64,000 nucleotides of DNA, taken from contig NC_079241.1 in assembly GCF_028009165.1 (NCBI RefSeq), forward strand, positions 186,001-250,000. Reading direction: 5' to 3'. Under the pieces are notes generated by a model. It had not been told where the DNA came from. It did not search any database and worked only from the letters and a program-made list of their open reading frames with translations. The stretch is from Akanthomyces muscarius. Its lineage: Eukaryota > Ascomycota > Sordariomycetes > Hypocreales > Cordycipitaceae. Positions within the stretch are counted from its first letter, which is position 1; every line of letters starts with the position of its first letter. This document shows, one piece after another, positions 21,397 to 31,863 of this stretch. Position numbers and translations under genes: made by a program.

Positions 21397-22987
21397 ATGT
21401 CTGCCAACGGCGACCGAAAATACGACATCGACTCCGAATCCGACTCGGGCGAGTCCATCAACAATGCTCCCGGCGATGGCTTCGATAGCAAGCCCCTCAA
21501 GTCGGCCCTGAAGAAGGGCAGCCAGCCCGCTCCCGAAGACACGGTCGCGAAGCCGTACCTCCCGCCCCAGACCGACCCCAAAGACCTCGATGTCGCCAGC
21601 CTGACGCCCCTAACACCCGAGATTATCGCCCGCCAGGCCACCATCAACATTGGAACCATCGGCCACGTTGCCCACGGAAAGTCGACCGTCGTCAAGGCCA
21701 TCTCTGGCGTTCACACTGTCCGCTTCAAGAACGAGCAGATTCGCAACATTACCATCAAGCTCGGCTACGCCAACGCCAAGATCTACAAGTGCGACAACTC
21801 AGCCTGCCCGCGCCCTACCTGCTACCGCAGCTACAAGAGCGACAAGGAGGTTGACCCTGCGTGTGAGCGCGATGGATGCGGTGGCACCTACAGACTGTTG
21901 CGTCACGTTTCGTAAGAGACGCCCGGTTTGAGTACTACGTCCGGCATCATGCTAACACAACAAACTTAGGTTCGTCGATTGCCCAGGTCACGATATTCTC
22001 ATGAGCACCATGTTGTCAGGTGCCGCCGTCATGGACGCCGCCCTACTCCTAATTGCCGGCAACGAACCCTGCCCCCAGCCTCAGACCTCCGAGCATTTGG
22101 CCGCCATTGAGATTATGAAGCTGGACAAAGTCATCATTCTACAGAATAAGGTCGATCTGATGAGAGAAGAGGCCGCCCAGCAACACTATGACTCCATTCT
22201 CAAGTTCATCCGCGGCACCGTCGCCGGCCAGTCGCCTGTCATCCCCATCTCTGCTCAGCTCAAGTTCAACGTCGATGCTGTCAACGAGGCCATTGTTAAC
22301 ACCATTCCTGTGCCGCCTCGTGATTTCAGCCAGCACCCTCAGATGATTGTCATCCGATCCTTTGACGTCAATAAGCCTGGTGCAGAGATTGACGAGCTCA
22401 AGGGTGGTGTTGCCGGTGGCTCCATCCTGCACGGTGTCGTCAAGCTCGGTGACGAGGTGGAGATCCGCCCTGGTATTGTGTCCCGCGATCAGAGCGGTGC
22501 CATCAAGTGCACGCCCATCTTCAGCCGTGTGGTGTCACTTAACTCCGAGTCCAACGATCTTAAGTACGCCGTTCCTGGTGGACTAATTGGTGTCGGTACC
22601 CGCATCGACCCTACCCTCTGCCGTGCCGATCGTCTGGTCGGCTTCGTGCTCGGTCTCAAGGGCCGTCTTCCCGAGATTTACAGCGAGATTGAGATCAACT
22701 TCTACCTCCTCCGCCGCTTGCTCGGTGTCAAGACTGCTGATGGCAAGCAGGCCAAGGTTGCCAAGCTGGCCAAGAACGAGGTCATCATGGTCAACATTGG
22801 CTCAACGTCTACCGGTGCCAAGGTTGCCGCCATCAAGAATGATGCTGCTAAACTTATCCTGACCAACCCTGCATGCACGAGCATTGGCGAAAAGGTTGCT
22901 CTATCGCGCCGTATCGAGAAGCATTGGCGCCTTATCGGTTGGGCCACGATTGCTGCTGGTGTCACGCTTGAGCCTAGTAGCTCCTAA
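21397..22987 (+). CDS. GCD11: translation initiation factor eIF2 subunit gamma
   Basis: Two exons (intron 21912-21969), 510 residues, from the ATG in a gccaccATG context. It carries GTP and Met-tRNAi to the 40S subunit as part of eIF2. GTPase motifs: G1 [10 protein letters not shown]3 DCPGHD just after the intron, G4 NKVD, G5 ISAQ. Between G1 and G3 lies the zinc-knuckle insertion characteristic of eIF2-gamma ([12 protein letters not shown], later CERDGCGG). Domain II ([24 protein letters not shown]) and domain III ([16 protein letters not shown], ending [13 protein letters not shown]) are complete. The N-terminal 80 residues are an acidic, Ser-rich tail. It sits about 1.1 kb downstream of the initiator tRNA gene on the same strand. 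Confidence 0.98.
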
Positions 22988-23442
22988 ATGCAATGCATAA
23001 CGAAACGAAAAGAACGCATACCAAATGGCTGTCACATGAATATCCCGACACCCATTTCGGCATTAGCCACGTCTAGCCGTCACCTCTCGTTTGGCATTCT
23101 GCAGAGGAAGATTTGGACAGTGGTGTACATCGATGGATTTAGAACAAGTGCATGATGCAACGGTGGTAGGGTAAAGAGAGAGAACACAACCGTTGTACTT
23201 TGTCTAGCTGCTTTTTTTGCGAGAGAAAAAAGGTGTTGGCGTGTTGCTTTTTCGGCGGACAAAAGGGGGAATACCAAGCATCTGAACAGCCGTTGTTTAT
23301 AAAAACGCAATTCCTTATGAGATGTTCTGTATCCAGGTCACTACACTAGAAGGTGATATAAAATCAACACCAAAAAAAAGTTTACAATCCACTTCTCATA
23401 TATCCTTTGACTATTTAGCAAATGCTTATTGCACTAAATAAG
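22988..23442. other. convergent 3' region, no gene seen
   Basis: About 450 bases between the convergent eIF2-gamma and GluRS genes; A/T-rich with poly-A and poly-T stretches near 23210-23230 and 23371-23378. Probably the overlapping 3' untranslated regions. Confidence 0.4.
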
Positions 23443-25404
23443 CTACGATTTTCCGCCTGTCGGGATCTTAAACATAACCATTTTACCCTCGGGGCCCTGG
23501 CCTGTTGCTTTATCGACGCGAAAGTATCCCTTCCTCTCTAGCTGAATGATGGCTCCCTCGGCAAGCTCTGCGCAGTCGGCGTCGACCATGGCCTGCTCCA
23601 TCTTAGACGTGACTGGGTTAAGAAACGTGTCTAGCTGGTCCGTCTTCTCGAGCTTGTCTTTGAGCAAGAGGTGGTCAAACTCCCACAGCTCCGCCTGACC
23701 GAGGTCGCTGTCCTGCGCGGCAAGCCAGTGAATCTTCTTGTCTGTCTTTGAGACGTCGCCGTCTAGGTGAAGCTGGCATTGCAGAGCAGTGATGGTGCCA
23801 TCATTAGATATGGTAATGGCCCGTATAAGCGCATTTCCCCACCCCATAAGAGTGATCTCCTCGTCCTTGTGAATACGTGTGGCATCACACTGATCGATGT
23901 AGATCTCGGACGCGAATGTCAAAGTCTTCATCCCGATGGCCGGGTTCTTGGGATGTTTTGGGCGCAACTCCTTTTGTGACGTGTCGGGACCGCCCGTTAT
24001 GGTGACCAGTGCTGCGTTTTTCGACATGACAGCTGTATGCCGAGGTGCGACGGGGTCAATGATTTTCTTATTCACGGACCACAAAATGGTCCAGTCCATA
24101 AATACGAGGTTCCGGCTCGGGCCTTGCTCTAACATAAACTGTCGCAGTGCGTCGACCGTCAGGCCGCGGCGGAGGATGCCTCGAACGGTCGGCATACGTG
24201 GGTCGTCCCAGCCGTCGACCCTGCCAGTCTCGACGACCTGGAGCAGCTTTCTCTTAGAGAGAAATGTTCGGATGAAGCCAATTCTGGCGAAATCCCAGAG
24301 ATGAACGCGTCGTAGGCCCAACGCCTCGAGGAACCAGCAGTACTGATCGTTACGATCAGAGTACTCGGTTGTTCGCAGCGCGTGCGTGACACCTTCGATG
24401 GAATCCACCAGGGGGCAGGCAAAGTCGTAGGTGGGATAGATTTGCCACGCCCAGCCTGTCCGATGATGGGGCTGCGGCGTCTCCCCAGTCCCCCAGTTGG
24501 GGAAGCGATATATGATGGGGTCGCGAAGGGCGCCGTTGCTGCTGTCGTATGTGATGCGAGCGCGGATGCAGTGCTTTTTGCCAAGTGCCGTTCCATCCCG
24601 CATCTCGGCGAAGATGGCAAGACTCTCACTAGCCGGCCGATCTCTGCATTTGCTGGGTAGGCGATCACGTCGATCTAGAGCTTGAATCCTGGGATCGGTA
24701 TCTTCAGCGTATGCCTTACCAGACGATATCAGCTTTTGGCAGAGCTCATAGAGCCTCGCAAAGTAGTCGCTGGTGTAGGTGACCTTTTGTGGAGAGATCC
24801 CGAGAAGACCGAGGTCATGGATGATGGACTCCTCGAATTCCTTCTTTTCCTTTCGTGGGTTCGTATCATCAAATCGCAATATCAGAGACCCCGAAGTTGC
24901 GTCGTGTGCAAAGTAATCATTTAGAAAGGCCGCTTTAGCATGTCCAATATGCAAGTAGCCACTATGAATAATACTTAATTAGCTGCGCTTCAGATTCAAA
25001 TCCACCTTATCGCTATCTTACGAAGGCTCGGGAGGAAATCTAGTAACGACTCCATCATCCATATCCGGTAACTTCATGTTGTAACGGGGCTGGGTCTTAG
25101 CTGTGGATACATTGGCGTGCTTGGCCAAATTTTGTTTCTCCTGCTGAATCTGTGGAAAAGTAGCCTCCAAGTAGGAAAACCATCGCGTGATATTTGGGAA
25201 TGCCGACTTTCGAACAAGGCCGCGGGCGACTTTGTTGGACCAGAGGATGGTCCACAGGGACTTGTCAGCCTCGGCCAGTTGGTAGCCGTCGACCAACGTG
25301 CGCAGCGTGAGGTAGCGGTCAAACTCAAGGAGAACAGGCTCCAACGACCTGAAATCAGGTGAGACCAGTCCCAATTGGAAGCGGAGGACTTTTGCGTGGT
25401 CCAT
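23443..25404 (-). CDS. GUS1: glutamyl-tRNA synthetase, cytosolic type, diverged copy
   Basis: Two exons (intron 25021-24962), 633 residues from ATG 25404. An N-terminal GST-like region (EADKSLWTILWSNKVARGLV, FPNITRWFSYLE) precedes the class I catalytic core: RFPPEPSGYLHIGHAKAA contains the HIGH motif across the intron, then RFDDTNP, YPTYDFACPLVDSIEGVTHALRTTEY, and the KMSKS equivalent LSKRKL. The C-terminal anticodon-binding barrels are present. Odd points: the usually invariant RCN-x-PHHRTG stretch reads RFPNWGTGETPQPHHRTG, about five residues longer, and the loop after AYAEDTDPRIQ is unusual. The frame stays open upstream of ATG 25404 as far as a TAG at 25462-25464 but holds no ATG there. 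It may be the only cytosolic enzyme, or a second, faster-evolving copy. Confidence 0.88.
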
Positions 25405-25464
25405 TGCGACGAATACTTGCAGATCTTGTTGTGTAGATGGCAAAAGGGAAAGTGACGGCGACTA

Positions 25465-26206
25465 TGCTCGCTAATAGGTAGGTGGTGGTGGGCGAGTGAG
25501 TCAGGCCGCAAAACGGCATGCACTGCACCACCTTGTAAGATTGAATGTACTGTGAGATCTAAGTATGAGCAATATAAAGAAGGTCTGTTCGTAGTTTTGA
25601 CTACCAATACAATTTTTTTTTGAAAGAGTTTGTAAGTCGCCCACGCCAACTAGGCGTGGTGGTGGGCTGAGCCAACTTAAATGCAACTGGGTACAGCTAA
25701 CTGTGCAGACCTGAGATGGAAACAAGTTCTCGCTGTCCAGATACCAGCCAAATGTCTGAAAGACATGTCTTAGGAAAAAAAGAAAAAGAAACACAACTAT
25801 TAAATGATGTACATTTTTTCGTGCTTCCTTCCAATGACGCGACTGCTTATGGAATGCTTGTAGCTACAACAGGGAGCCCTGCAAACCTGAATGATGGAAA
25901 TAGGCAACTTAAGGGTCCAGTACCGAGAACAATGCGGCAAGGTGAGACTAAAAAGTCAATATCTAAATAGAAGATTGTTTAAGGGAAGCTGGAACTGTCT
26001 TCGTTCCCAACCGCTCAGGGCTCCAGTCGACACTGTCGCCATGATCCGAGCTACAGCAGAGGCCTTTACAGTATTAGTACATACGACCTTTAAAATAGTG
26101 CTTTTTATGATGGCGTCGAGTAGAAACAACTGTGGTACATAAATAGGTGGGAGTATAGACGCCCCGAAGCAAGTACGCGAGCTACTGGAGTGACATGATT
26201 CTCCAG
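25465..26206. other. intergenic, diverged A/T-rich sequence
   Basis: No gene recognised. It includes about 45 bases (25970-26016) resembling a segment at 32184-32230 on the far side of the peptide/UstYa block (see findings). Confidence 0.4.
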
Positions 26207-26863
26207 TCACCAAACATCATCCCGAGATACTTCGAATCTATCGCCGTCTTTTCTGATATGCTGCAACTTCGTGTCTCTCTTCAAGGGCTTGCGCATGTCT
26301 AATGCATCCTCTGTGTCTTTAGTTGGATCTGTGGCATGGTCGAGGTAATAATCTTTCACCACGCGAAACACGCTGTACCCCGCACTCTCGTAGAATGCAA
26401 TAGCGCCCTCATTACTGCGACGAACAAATAAATCGACAAACCAAGCATTTCTTGCGTCCGCGGCAGCTTCCACCTGAGCTGTTAGTATCTTGCCAATACC
26501 GAGCCTGCGTGCTTCAGGGGCAACAGTAAAGGCTGTGATATGGGCGTGCCATGGCAGATAGTGCTCTGAAAACTTGTACACGTCAGGCGAGGACTCAACT
26601 TTGCCCATGACTGCTCGTCGCGTATGTTAGCATTTATAAGTAGACTAATGATTTAAGCTTGTGCTGTTGAGGTGTGTAAGCGAGAAACGCATACTGTAAC
26701 CAATTATGTTGCCACTGTTGTCCTCGCAAACCTGGAACAGCGACGGCCATTTGGCATGGTACTGGTGATAGAATCCGAGCTCATACGTCTCCACCAGACT
26801 GTCCAAATTACATTTTGTAAATTTGTGTAAATCGCCAGGGCGAAAGCTCCGAAAAGTTGCCAT
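26207..26863 (-). CDS. NAT3: NatB N-terminal acetyltransferase catalytic subunit (NAA20/Nat3-like)
   Basis: Two exons (intron 26694-26611) give 190 residues from ATG 26863. NatB acetylates N-termini beginning Met-Asp, Met-Glu or Met-Asn together with Mdm20/NAA25 at the ribosome. The family pattern is clear: RPGDL near the start, LVETYELGFYHQYHAKWPSL, GYIMGKVESSP formed across the intron, WHAHITAFTVAPEARRLGIG (acetyl-CoA-binding RRxxG), FVDLFVRRSNEGAIAFYESAGY, YYLDH, and EDALDMRKPLKRD. The C-terminus ends RDDVW as in fungal homologues. The first 50 residues look more diverged than expected for this highly conserved enzyme. It lies head-to-tail with the diverged GluRS. Confidence 0.88.
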
Positions 26864-27305
26864 TCTCAGCCTCTTTTTTAATATAGTTATTACACACCAG
26901 TGACGCAGGTTTATAACAACAATACTTACCAATTCTAGCATGCGAGCTCACCAGACAAGCCTTTGGAGAGCGTTTTACTTGAGAGTGGATTCCTCAAACC
27001 GCTGCCCATACTTATATTAAAAACAAAACACAGTACGACATGTCCAGGAGCCTGAAATACTTTTCACAAACACGTGACGAGGTTATCCTGTGCGCCCGCC
27101 CGCAGCACCCCAACATCCTCGAGCCCCAAGGGTAAAGACAGCGAAAAAAGGAAAGCCAGGTTAGGTTACGAACGAACTACTATTAGTTGCTTCATTGGGT
27201 CACACGATCGACTTTGGAAGTTGAGTGAACTAAATCAAATTTATTTACGTTTTTTAATCGACTTTGTTATCCAGTATGTTCGCGCGGACGAGATGATATC
27301 CTAGC
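26864..27305. other. intergenic, no gene seen
   Basis: About 440 bases of A/T-rich sequence between the NatB start and the stop of the repeat-peptide gene. No supported feature. Confidence 0.4.
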
Positions 27306-27606
27306 CTAGTTGCGGGGATCAGCGTTAGAATCCACGAAGCTATCGTGGTGACGGTCTTGCTACCAAATGTTAGCAAGACTATTTAAGTTGTTGATATAGG
27401 TAGACGAACTCGAGCCTCAACCTGAGGATCCACGAATTTATTGTGGTGACGGTCCTGCTACTGAATGTCAGCAAGACTACTTGTGCTGTTGGTTCAGGTA
27501 GACGAACTCGAGCTTGAACGACACTAGCACCCCGAGGCATGGGCGAAGCCACGGTCAAACCGAGGCACATTGCAGCCATCAACGGTATGTATGATTGGAG
27601 TTGCAT
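27306..27606 (-). CDS. small secreted repeat peptide, candidate ribosomal-peptide (RiPP) precursor
   Basis: Three exons give 66 residues: 27606-27508, 27457-27410 and 27359-27306. Exon 1 carries a signal peptide (MQLQSYIPLMAAMCLGLTVA, then SPMPRG) and ends VVQAR. Exon 2 is QDRHHNKFVDPQVEAR; exon 3 is QDRHHDSFVDSNADPRN. Thus one repeat, QDRHH[ND][KS]FVD[PS], occurs twice, each on its own exon, and each copy is preceded by V[QE]AR. The two introns (27507-27458 and 27409-27360) are both exactly 50 nt, phase 0, and similar to each other (GTTCGTCTACCT...TCTTGCT[GA]AC...TAG). So a 98-bp intron-plus-exon unit was duplicated. The next gene, a UstYa-like one, starts 371 bases away in the opposite direction. 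Classical Kex2 sites (KR) are absent; cleavage after AR is inferred only. It matches no family I know. Confidence 0.6.
27360..27507 (-). repeat. two 98-bp tandem units, each intron + exon of the peptide gene
   Basis: Unit 1 is 27507-27410 and unit 2 runs from 27409 to about 27312. Both start GTTCGTCTACCT and share the branch/acceptor block and the DRHH...FVD coding block. Many differences between them are C/T or G/A transitions. Confidence 0.75.
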
Positions 27607-27977
27607 CTTTGTAACAAGCTGGAAGGATGTGTGTTTGGCTGGATGGTAAGAATGTCTGGGCAATGCTGGAGTAGGTTTATGTACAGCGCTGGTGCTGTTT
27701 TTATTGTGCAAACAAATGCAGACAAAAGATGTGCCATTATATACATTTTCTCATATGCACGAAAGCGATGTATTCCAGGTTTTATTTTCCTGTATACAGG
27801 AATATATTACCCATCACCGGGCCTGATTTGTTACGGGCGCAGTCGGAAAGATTGTCGCAGCCTGATTCAATCCTGCAGCGCGATTGAACAAACAAAGCAA
27901 ACGAAACTAGCGGTCAGTAGCTTTCAAAATGATTATCGAATTCATCCGCAACCTCTCCGAAAAAAGTACGCGCTGCA
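27607..27977. promoter_or_regulatory. shared divergent promoter region of peptide gene and UstYa-like gene 1
   Basis: 371 bases separate the two divergent start codons, which implies shared upstream control. No specific operator was recognised. Confidence 0.4.
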
Positions 27978-28920
27978 ATGGACCAAGAGTACGAAAGATT
28001 GCCTTTGGCAGGCGCTGCTGATACTGAAATATCCAGCGACCTGGAAAGAGACGGTAGCTACACATATCATGAGCACTGTGAGAAATGCAGCTCCGTGAGC
28101 AAGAGGAACGGCATATACGCCAGCTTGTGGAACATTTTTGTTGCAATTAGCTTCTGGCTGTTAGTGGCCCTCGTGCTAGGCATCTGGCTCCGACAACACG
28201 CTGCATCTTCACGGGCCTTGGTTCCCCATAGTGAGTTTATCTCATGATCACAAAATCTATCATTCGCGATCTTATTAAGATAACAAACTCTAGATATAGC
28301 TAGTCGACTGCGGACCACTCTGTTCATGCCAGATGAGCGTTTCAACCCTGGGAATCAGACTGAGGCCAGCGATGAGGCGTGGGCGGAGATGCATTTAAGT
28401 AAGGATCAAATTGACTACTATGAATATGAAAAAATGTTAGAATTATGTATAGGGCTCGTGATGATTGAGAAATCAGACTATTACGGGCTCTCTCCTTCCA
28501 TTGGTGGAAAGGTAGAAGGCAGCCGGGTATATGCGGTCGCGGCTTTCCATCAACTGCATTGCTTGTGAGAATTCATAATACGTAAATTTAACAGACCCAA
28601 ACTAATACAAATTTTGGAGGAGAATCATAAGGGGAGCTTGGTACGCCGTCATCAAAGGCGGTCCTGGGATTCTGGATGGCCCAGTAGACCTCCCTGGCCA
28701 TCCAGCGTATAAGGCGCTGGCAGGCCACGTTGCTCACTGCTTCGATTATATCAGGCAGGGATTGATGTGCGCTGGAGACTCTAGCATGGAGGCTTTCTTA
28801 GAAGGAGATGGTGTGACTTTAAGACCGCAAGGATCTAGCGGAGGGAGGGTCAAGCATCAGTGTGTTGATTTTGATGCCTTGGTTAGGTGGACAGAGAAGC
28901 ATAAAGATCCCGGTCCATAG
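27978..28920 (+). CDS. UstYa-family (DUF3328) oxidase-like protein 1
   Basis: Three exons (introns 28231-28293, 28565-28619) give 274 residues. A single transmembrane segment lies at about 45-70 (LWNIFVAISFWLLVALVLGIW), so the protein is membrane-anchored with a lumenal C-terminal domain. The two family motifs are present: HQLHC (from 28549, exon 2/3 border) and HVAHCFDYIRQGLMCAGD in exon 3. In ustiloxin, phomopsin and cyclochlorotine pathways, UstYa/UstYb-like proteins act on cyclisation or oxidation of a peptide, and the paired HxxHC motifs are thought to be catalytic. The region between TM and the first motif (RFNPGNQTEASDEAWAEM) is family-typical. It is divergent from the repeat-peptide gene. 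Substrate is unknown. Confidence 0.85.
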
Positions 28921-29009
28921 TAGTCGTTATTTTGAATATAAATAGTAAGATACTAATAATGGCTCACGATACTGATCAACATCTCCAGTTTGGTGATTTG
29001 AGAGCAAAA

Positions 29010-30538
29010 CTACTCAACACGGGCCTTCAAGTACAGCCATTTAGCTAGCTTTACGGTAGGTTGGTCTACCAGCCTCTCAAAAACATCTGCCCACCAAAAA
29101 ACCACAGGCGTTACAAGAAAAAAACTCAAAAGAAGGCCGACGTGGTAGGGTAACGCTACTTCCTCACCAAGGCCACAGATGTAGGAAGCAATGCCATACC
29201 CGACACTATGCAAGCTGGGCCGTGGACAAGGTACAGGGCGAAATTGACTTTACCAAGATATTCCGCGAATGAGGTAACAAAGGCTCTCTGTAAAACGAGA
29301 GAGTTTTGTAGCGCCCAGAGCACTAGCACGGCTCCAAGAGCATGCCAGGTACTGTAATTGAGTGACAGCCGCGACAGCCAGACATAACCTGAAGTCTTCT
29401 CACCATTTCGAATAGGAAACGAGAGCAGAATTAATCCCAGGACAAGAGGAACGAAACTAATAAGAAAGCGCCAGTAGCAATTAGAAGGTACTATAGGCGA
29501 CCCTGCCCTAACCGCAAGATCGGCAAAAGACATACCACAGATAAAGAGGGCAACATGCCACATGCCATACCACATGCAGTAAGCTGTCAGGGCACCCGCA
29601 GGGCACGTTGGTTGGTAGGAGGTTATAGGCAACCAGAGGTATCACGTGCGAAGAAGCTACTATATAGCTGCGGGCTGCCGACGAGGGAGTAGCGAGGAGG
29701 CAGCGATAATTCCACCATCATTCTAAAAACCCAAGGATCATCTAGTGACTGAAGCTCTTCGCCGACAGCACCTCACATAAGCCCACAGTGAAGTTGAGAT
29801 AGCTAAGCGGTACAAGCGGCGTGTCCTTGCAGTGCATACTAAAACCATGAACAGTATCAGAGACGCCCGAAACTCAATAGGGATCGTCAACAGATGAGAA
29901 TCATAGGCGTAGTCATCAACCCGCCAATCCCATGGGTTCGTTAGTTCGGCGACGACAAATCGGGACCAATCAGTGAACTGTTCACGGCCGCTCACAACAC
30001 GACGAGGGCGCGGCTCAATTGTACCGGGTAATGTACCGTACTCTAGAGAGTCTTGAAGGTGTAATCGAACGGTAAGCATGACCAGAAACGTCGACACAAT
30101 CGTCGGCAGGAAGAGTCGTATGCCTCTGCGGAAAATAGCCGAAGCTAGCATGTCTGACAACTGGCACGATGACCCGTGTTGGATAAGAAGCACAGGCTTG
30201 TAGGAGAGGGCATAGCCGGATATGATGAAGAATAACGCTACCATTGGGACACCGGAATATAGTAGCCGGACGATTGGAAGCTGCAGAAATTTATTGTTGG
30301 TTTCTCCGAAACCATATCCAAATCGCTTGGCGGGCTCAAAGGGCTCGAAGAAGTGGGAAACAAAGACAGTGAGGGACGCATATCCGCGAACGCCGTCTAG
30401 AAACGATAATCGAGGAGCAGCCTTCTTGTGGCTAGGAGAATCGTGGGAAGTCGCTTTCTGGAGATAAACGGGCAGCAGTATATCAAACGCGTCGTAGGGG
30501 GCCCTCGGAAGGTAGGTAGCTTCGCCGATCAGTGCCAT
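29010..30538 (-). pseudogene. membrane acyltransferase (acyltransferase 3/OatA type), frameshifted
   Basis: The N-terminal part (ATG 30538) shows the family start PRLSFLDGVRGYASLTVFVSHF, the FFIISGYALSY motif, and FRRGIRLFLPTI. The middle and C-terminal parts continue in other frames. Between TSLWAY (donor about 29776) and CMWYGMWHVALF I can find no GT-AG pair that keeps phase cleanly. Near 29210-29222 the frame must shift by one base between YLVHGP and the LHSVGYGIA block that follows in the next frame and runs to a normal end (PTVKLAKWLYLKA). The second break has no room for an intron. I read this as a one-base deletion, so a decayed gene, unless the assembly is wrong here. Intact relatives O-acylate small molecules or sugars and often sit in metabolite clusters. 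Confidence 0.7.
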
Positions 30539-30901
30539 GAGGTGGAAAGCCTGTTAGACGCGCAAAGAAATAAAAGTCGTTTAAAAGGCCAAACTGGCCG
30601 CAAAAAATCCTCAGCTACGCAAGTAGCAAGTCAAGTAATTGCATAATTTCAATACCATAAAAAGTAGCACTCCAGAGGCGGCTACAGCCACGATGAGCGG
30701 GCGCTGATGCCCTAGGATGGCTACTTCGGCGATCTTCCGACACTGTGGCCTTCGAGTCCCGCTTACAACTATTTCCGTTGGGTATTCCCGGCATGTATGT
30801 TAATACTTGGCAGCCCCGGCTTTTATGAACACTAGAATACTGTCTGCACACATGTCGACAGATCATTTGCCCCTGGTAACTCACTAGACGACTACTGAGA
30901 A
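30539..30901. other. intergenic between acyltransferase and UstYa-like gene 2
   Basis: 363 bases, divergent promoter region; no supported motif. Confidence 0.4.
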
Positions 30902-31863
30902 ATGCCTAAGCCGGATTGTGAAGAGAACAAACCCTTTCTGAGCTATACGACGCCAGGCCCAGACCAGCGTACTGATGGAGCTGTTTTCGTTCGGAGAATG
31001 CTTCAAAAGCATGTCGTCTGGGGCATTTTAGGGTTTATTTCCTCTTCTTTAATTCTTCTCGCTGTTCTGCTTCTGTCGAGATACCCGAGAGATACCGCTA
31101 CTAGGCCACAGCTACTACCTGGCCAGAGTTTCTGGCCAGAGAGTAGGTACCAAACTAATGACGAGACCGGGCAGTTACTGAAATCTTCGTCACAGTTCCC
31201 GAGTACACAAGGGTCTTTGTGGATGACAAGGACTGGAAAGACGCTGGCGAAGTCGGCGACGTACTTTGGAATAACCTCTTGCCCAGTATGTTTGCTTGTC
31301 ATTGTTGTCCTTTTTTATCCACTCACCAGACGCAGTTGGCGAAGGTTATGTACCAATCCCATTTCCACGAAAGTATGCTTTACCTGAGAGTGCTCCTTTC
31401 GAGGGAAACCCGGACAAGGCAGAGGTTTATGCCACGGCCAGTGTGCACCAATTACATTGTCTAGTAAGTTTGCCATAAACAAGGTATAAGTAGATTGCTT
31501 GGACCAAGGTCTAACAGATCAAAAGGCGACAATACGAGAGATGATTAAGTCATATGATCGGAGCGAGGTACCCGCATATGCTAGTGGTCACGCCTACCAC
31601 TGTTTGAACTATTGTATGCCATTACAAGCGGGAGCACTGTTGTGTTGGAGCTAGAGACTGACTGGTGCTTTCAAGTGCGACAAGATGTGCTATGCGCAGC
31701 GGACACAACTTTCGAGTATGGGCATCCTGTATGGAATGTTGAGAGGAACTTCATACAATACGAGTTTAGCGGAATTGGTGCAGTGCATCAATGCCGAGAC
31801 TGGAATACTGTGAAGGAATTCCTGGTAAGCAATCGTGCCTCAGATAAACAGTCGAGTAATTAA
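30902..31863 (+). CDS. UstYa-family (DUF3328) oxidase-like protein 2
   Basis: Five exons (introns 31128-31174, 31286-31329, 31464-31525, 31614-31675) give 248 residues. The TM segment is at about 38-58 (VVWGILGFISSSLILLAVLL). Then come TEIFVTVPEYTRVFVDD, W-NNLLP, HQLHC at the third junction, and HAYHCLNYLRQDVLCAADTTFEY formed across the fourth junction. The rest (GIGAVHQCRDWNTVKEFL) matches the DW-containing family end. The first intron is least certain: a 31-nt alternative from gtaggt at 31144 keeps the same phase. The third intron ends in AAAAG rather than a pyrimidine-AG. Two diverged UstYa-like genes plus a small secreted repeat peptide is the expected minimal set for a dikaritin-like pathway. 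Confidence 0.8.

Noticed and set aside
27379..27711. Single-exon 110-codon reading of the peptide locus
   Set aside because: It reads through both 50-nt introns and loses the repeated QDRHH...FVD units; the spliced frame explains the duplication better.
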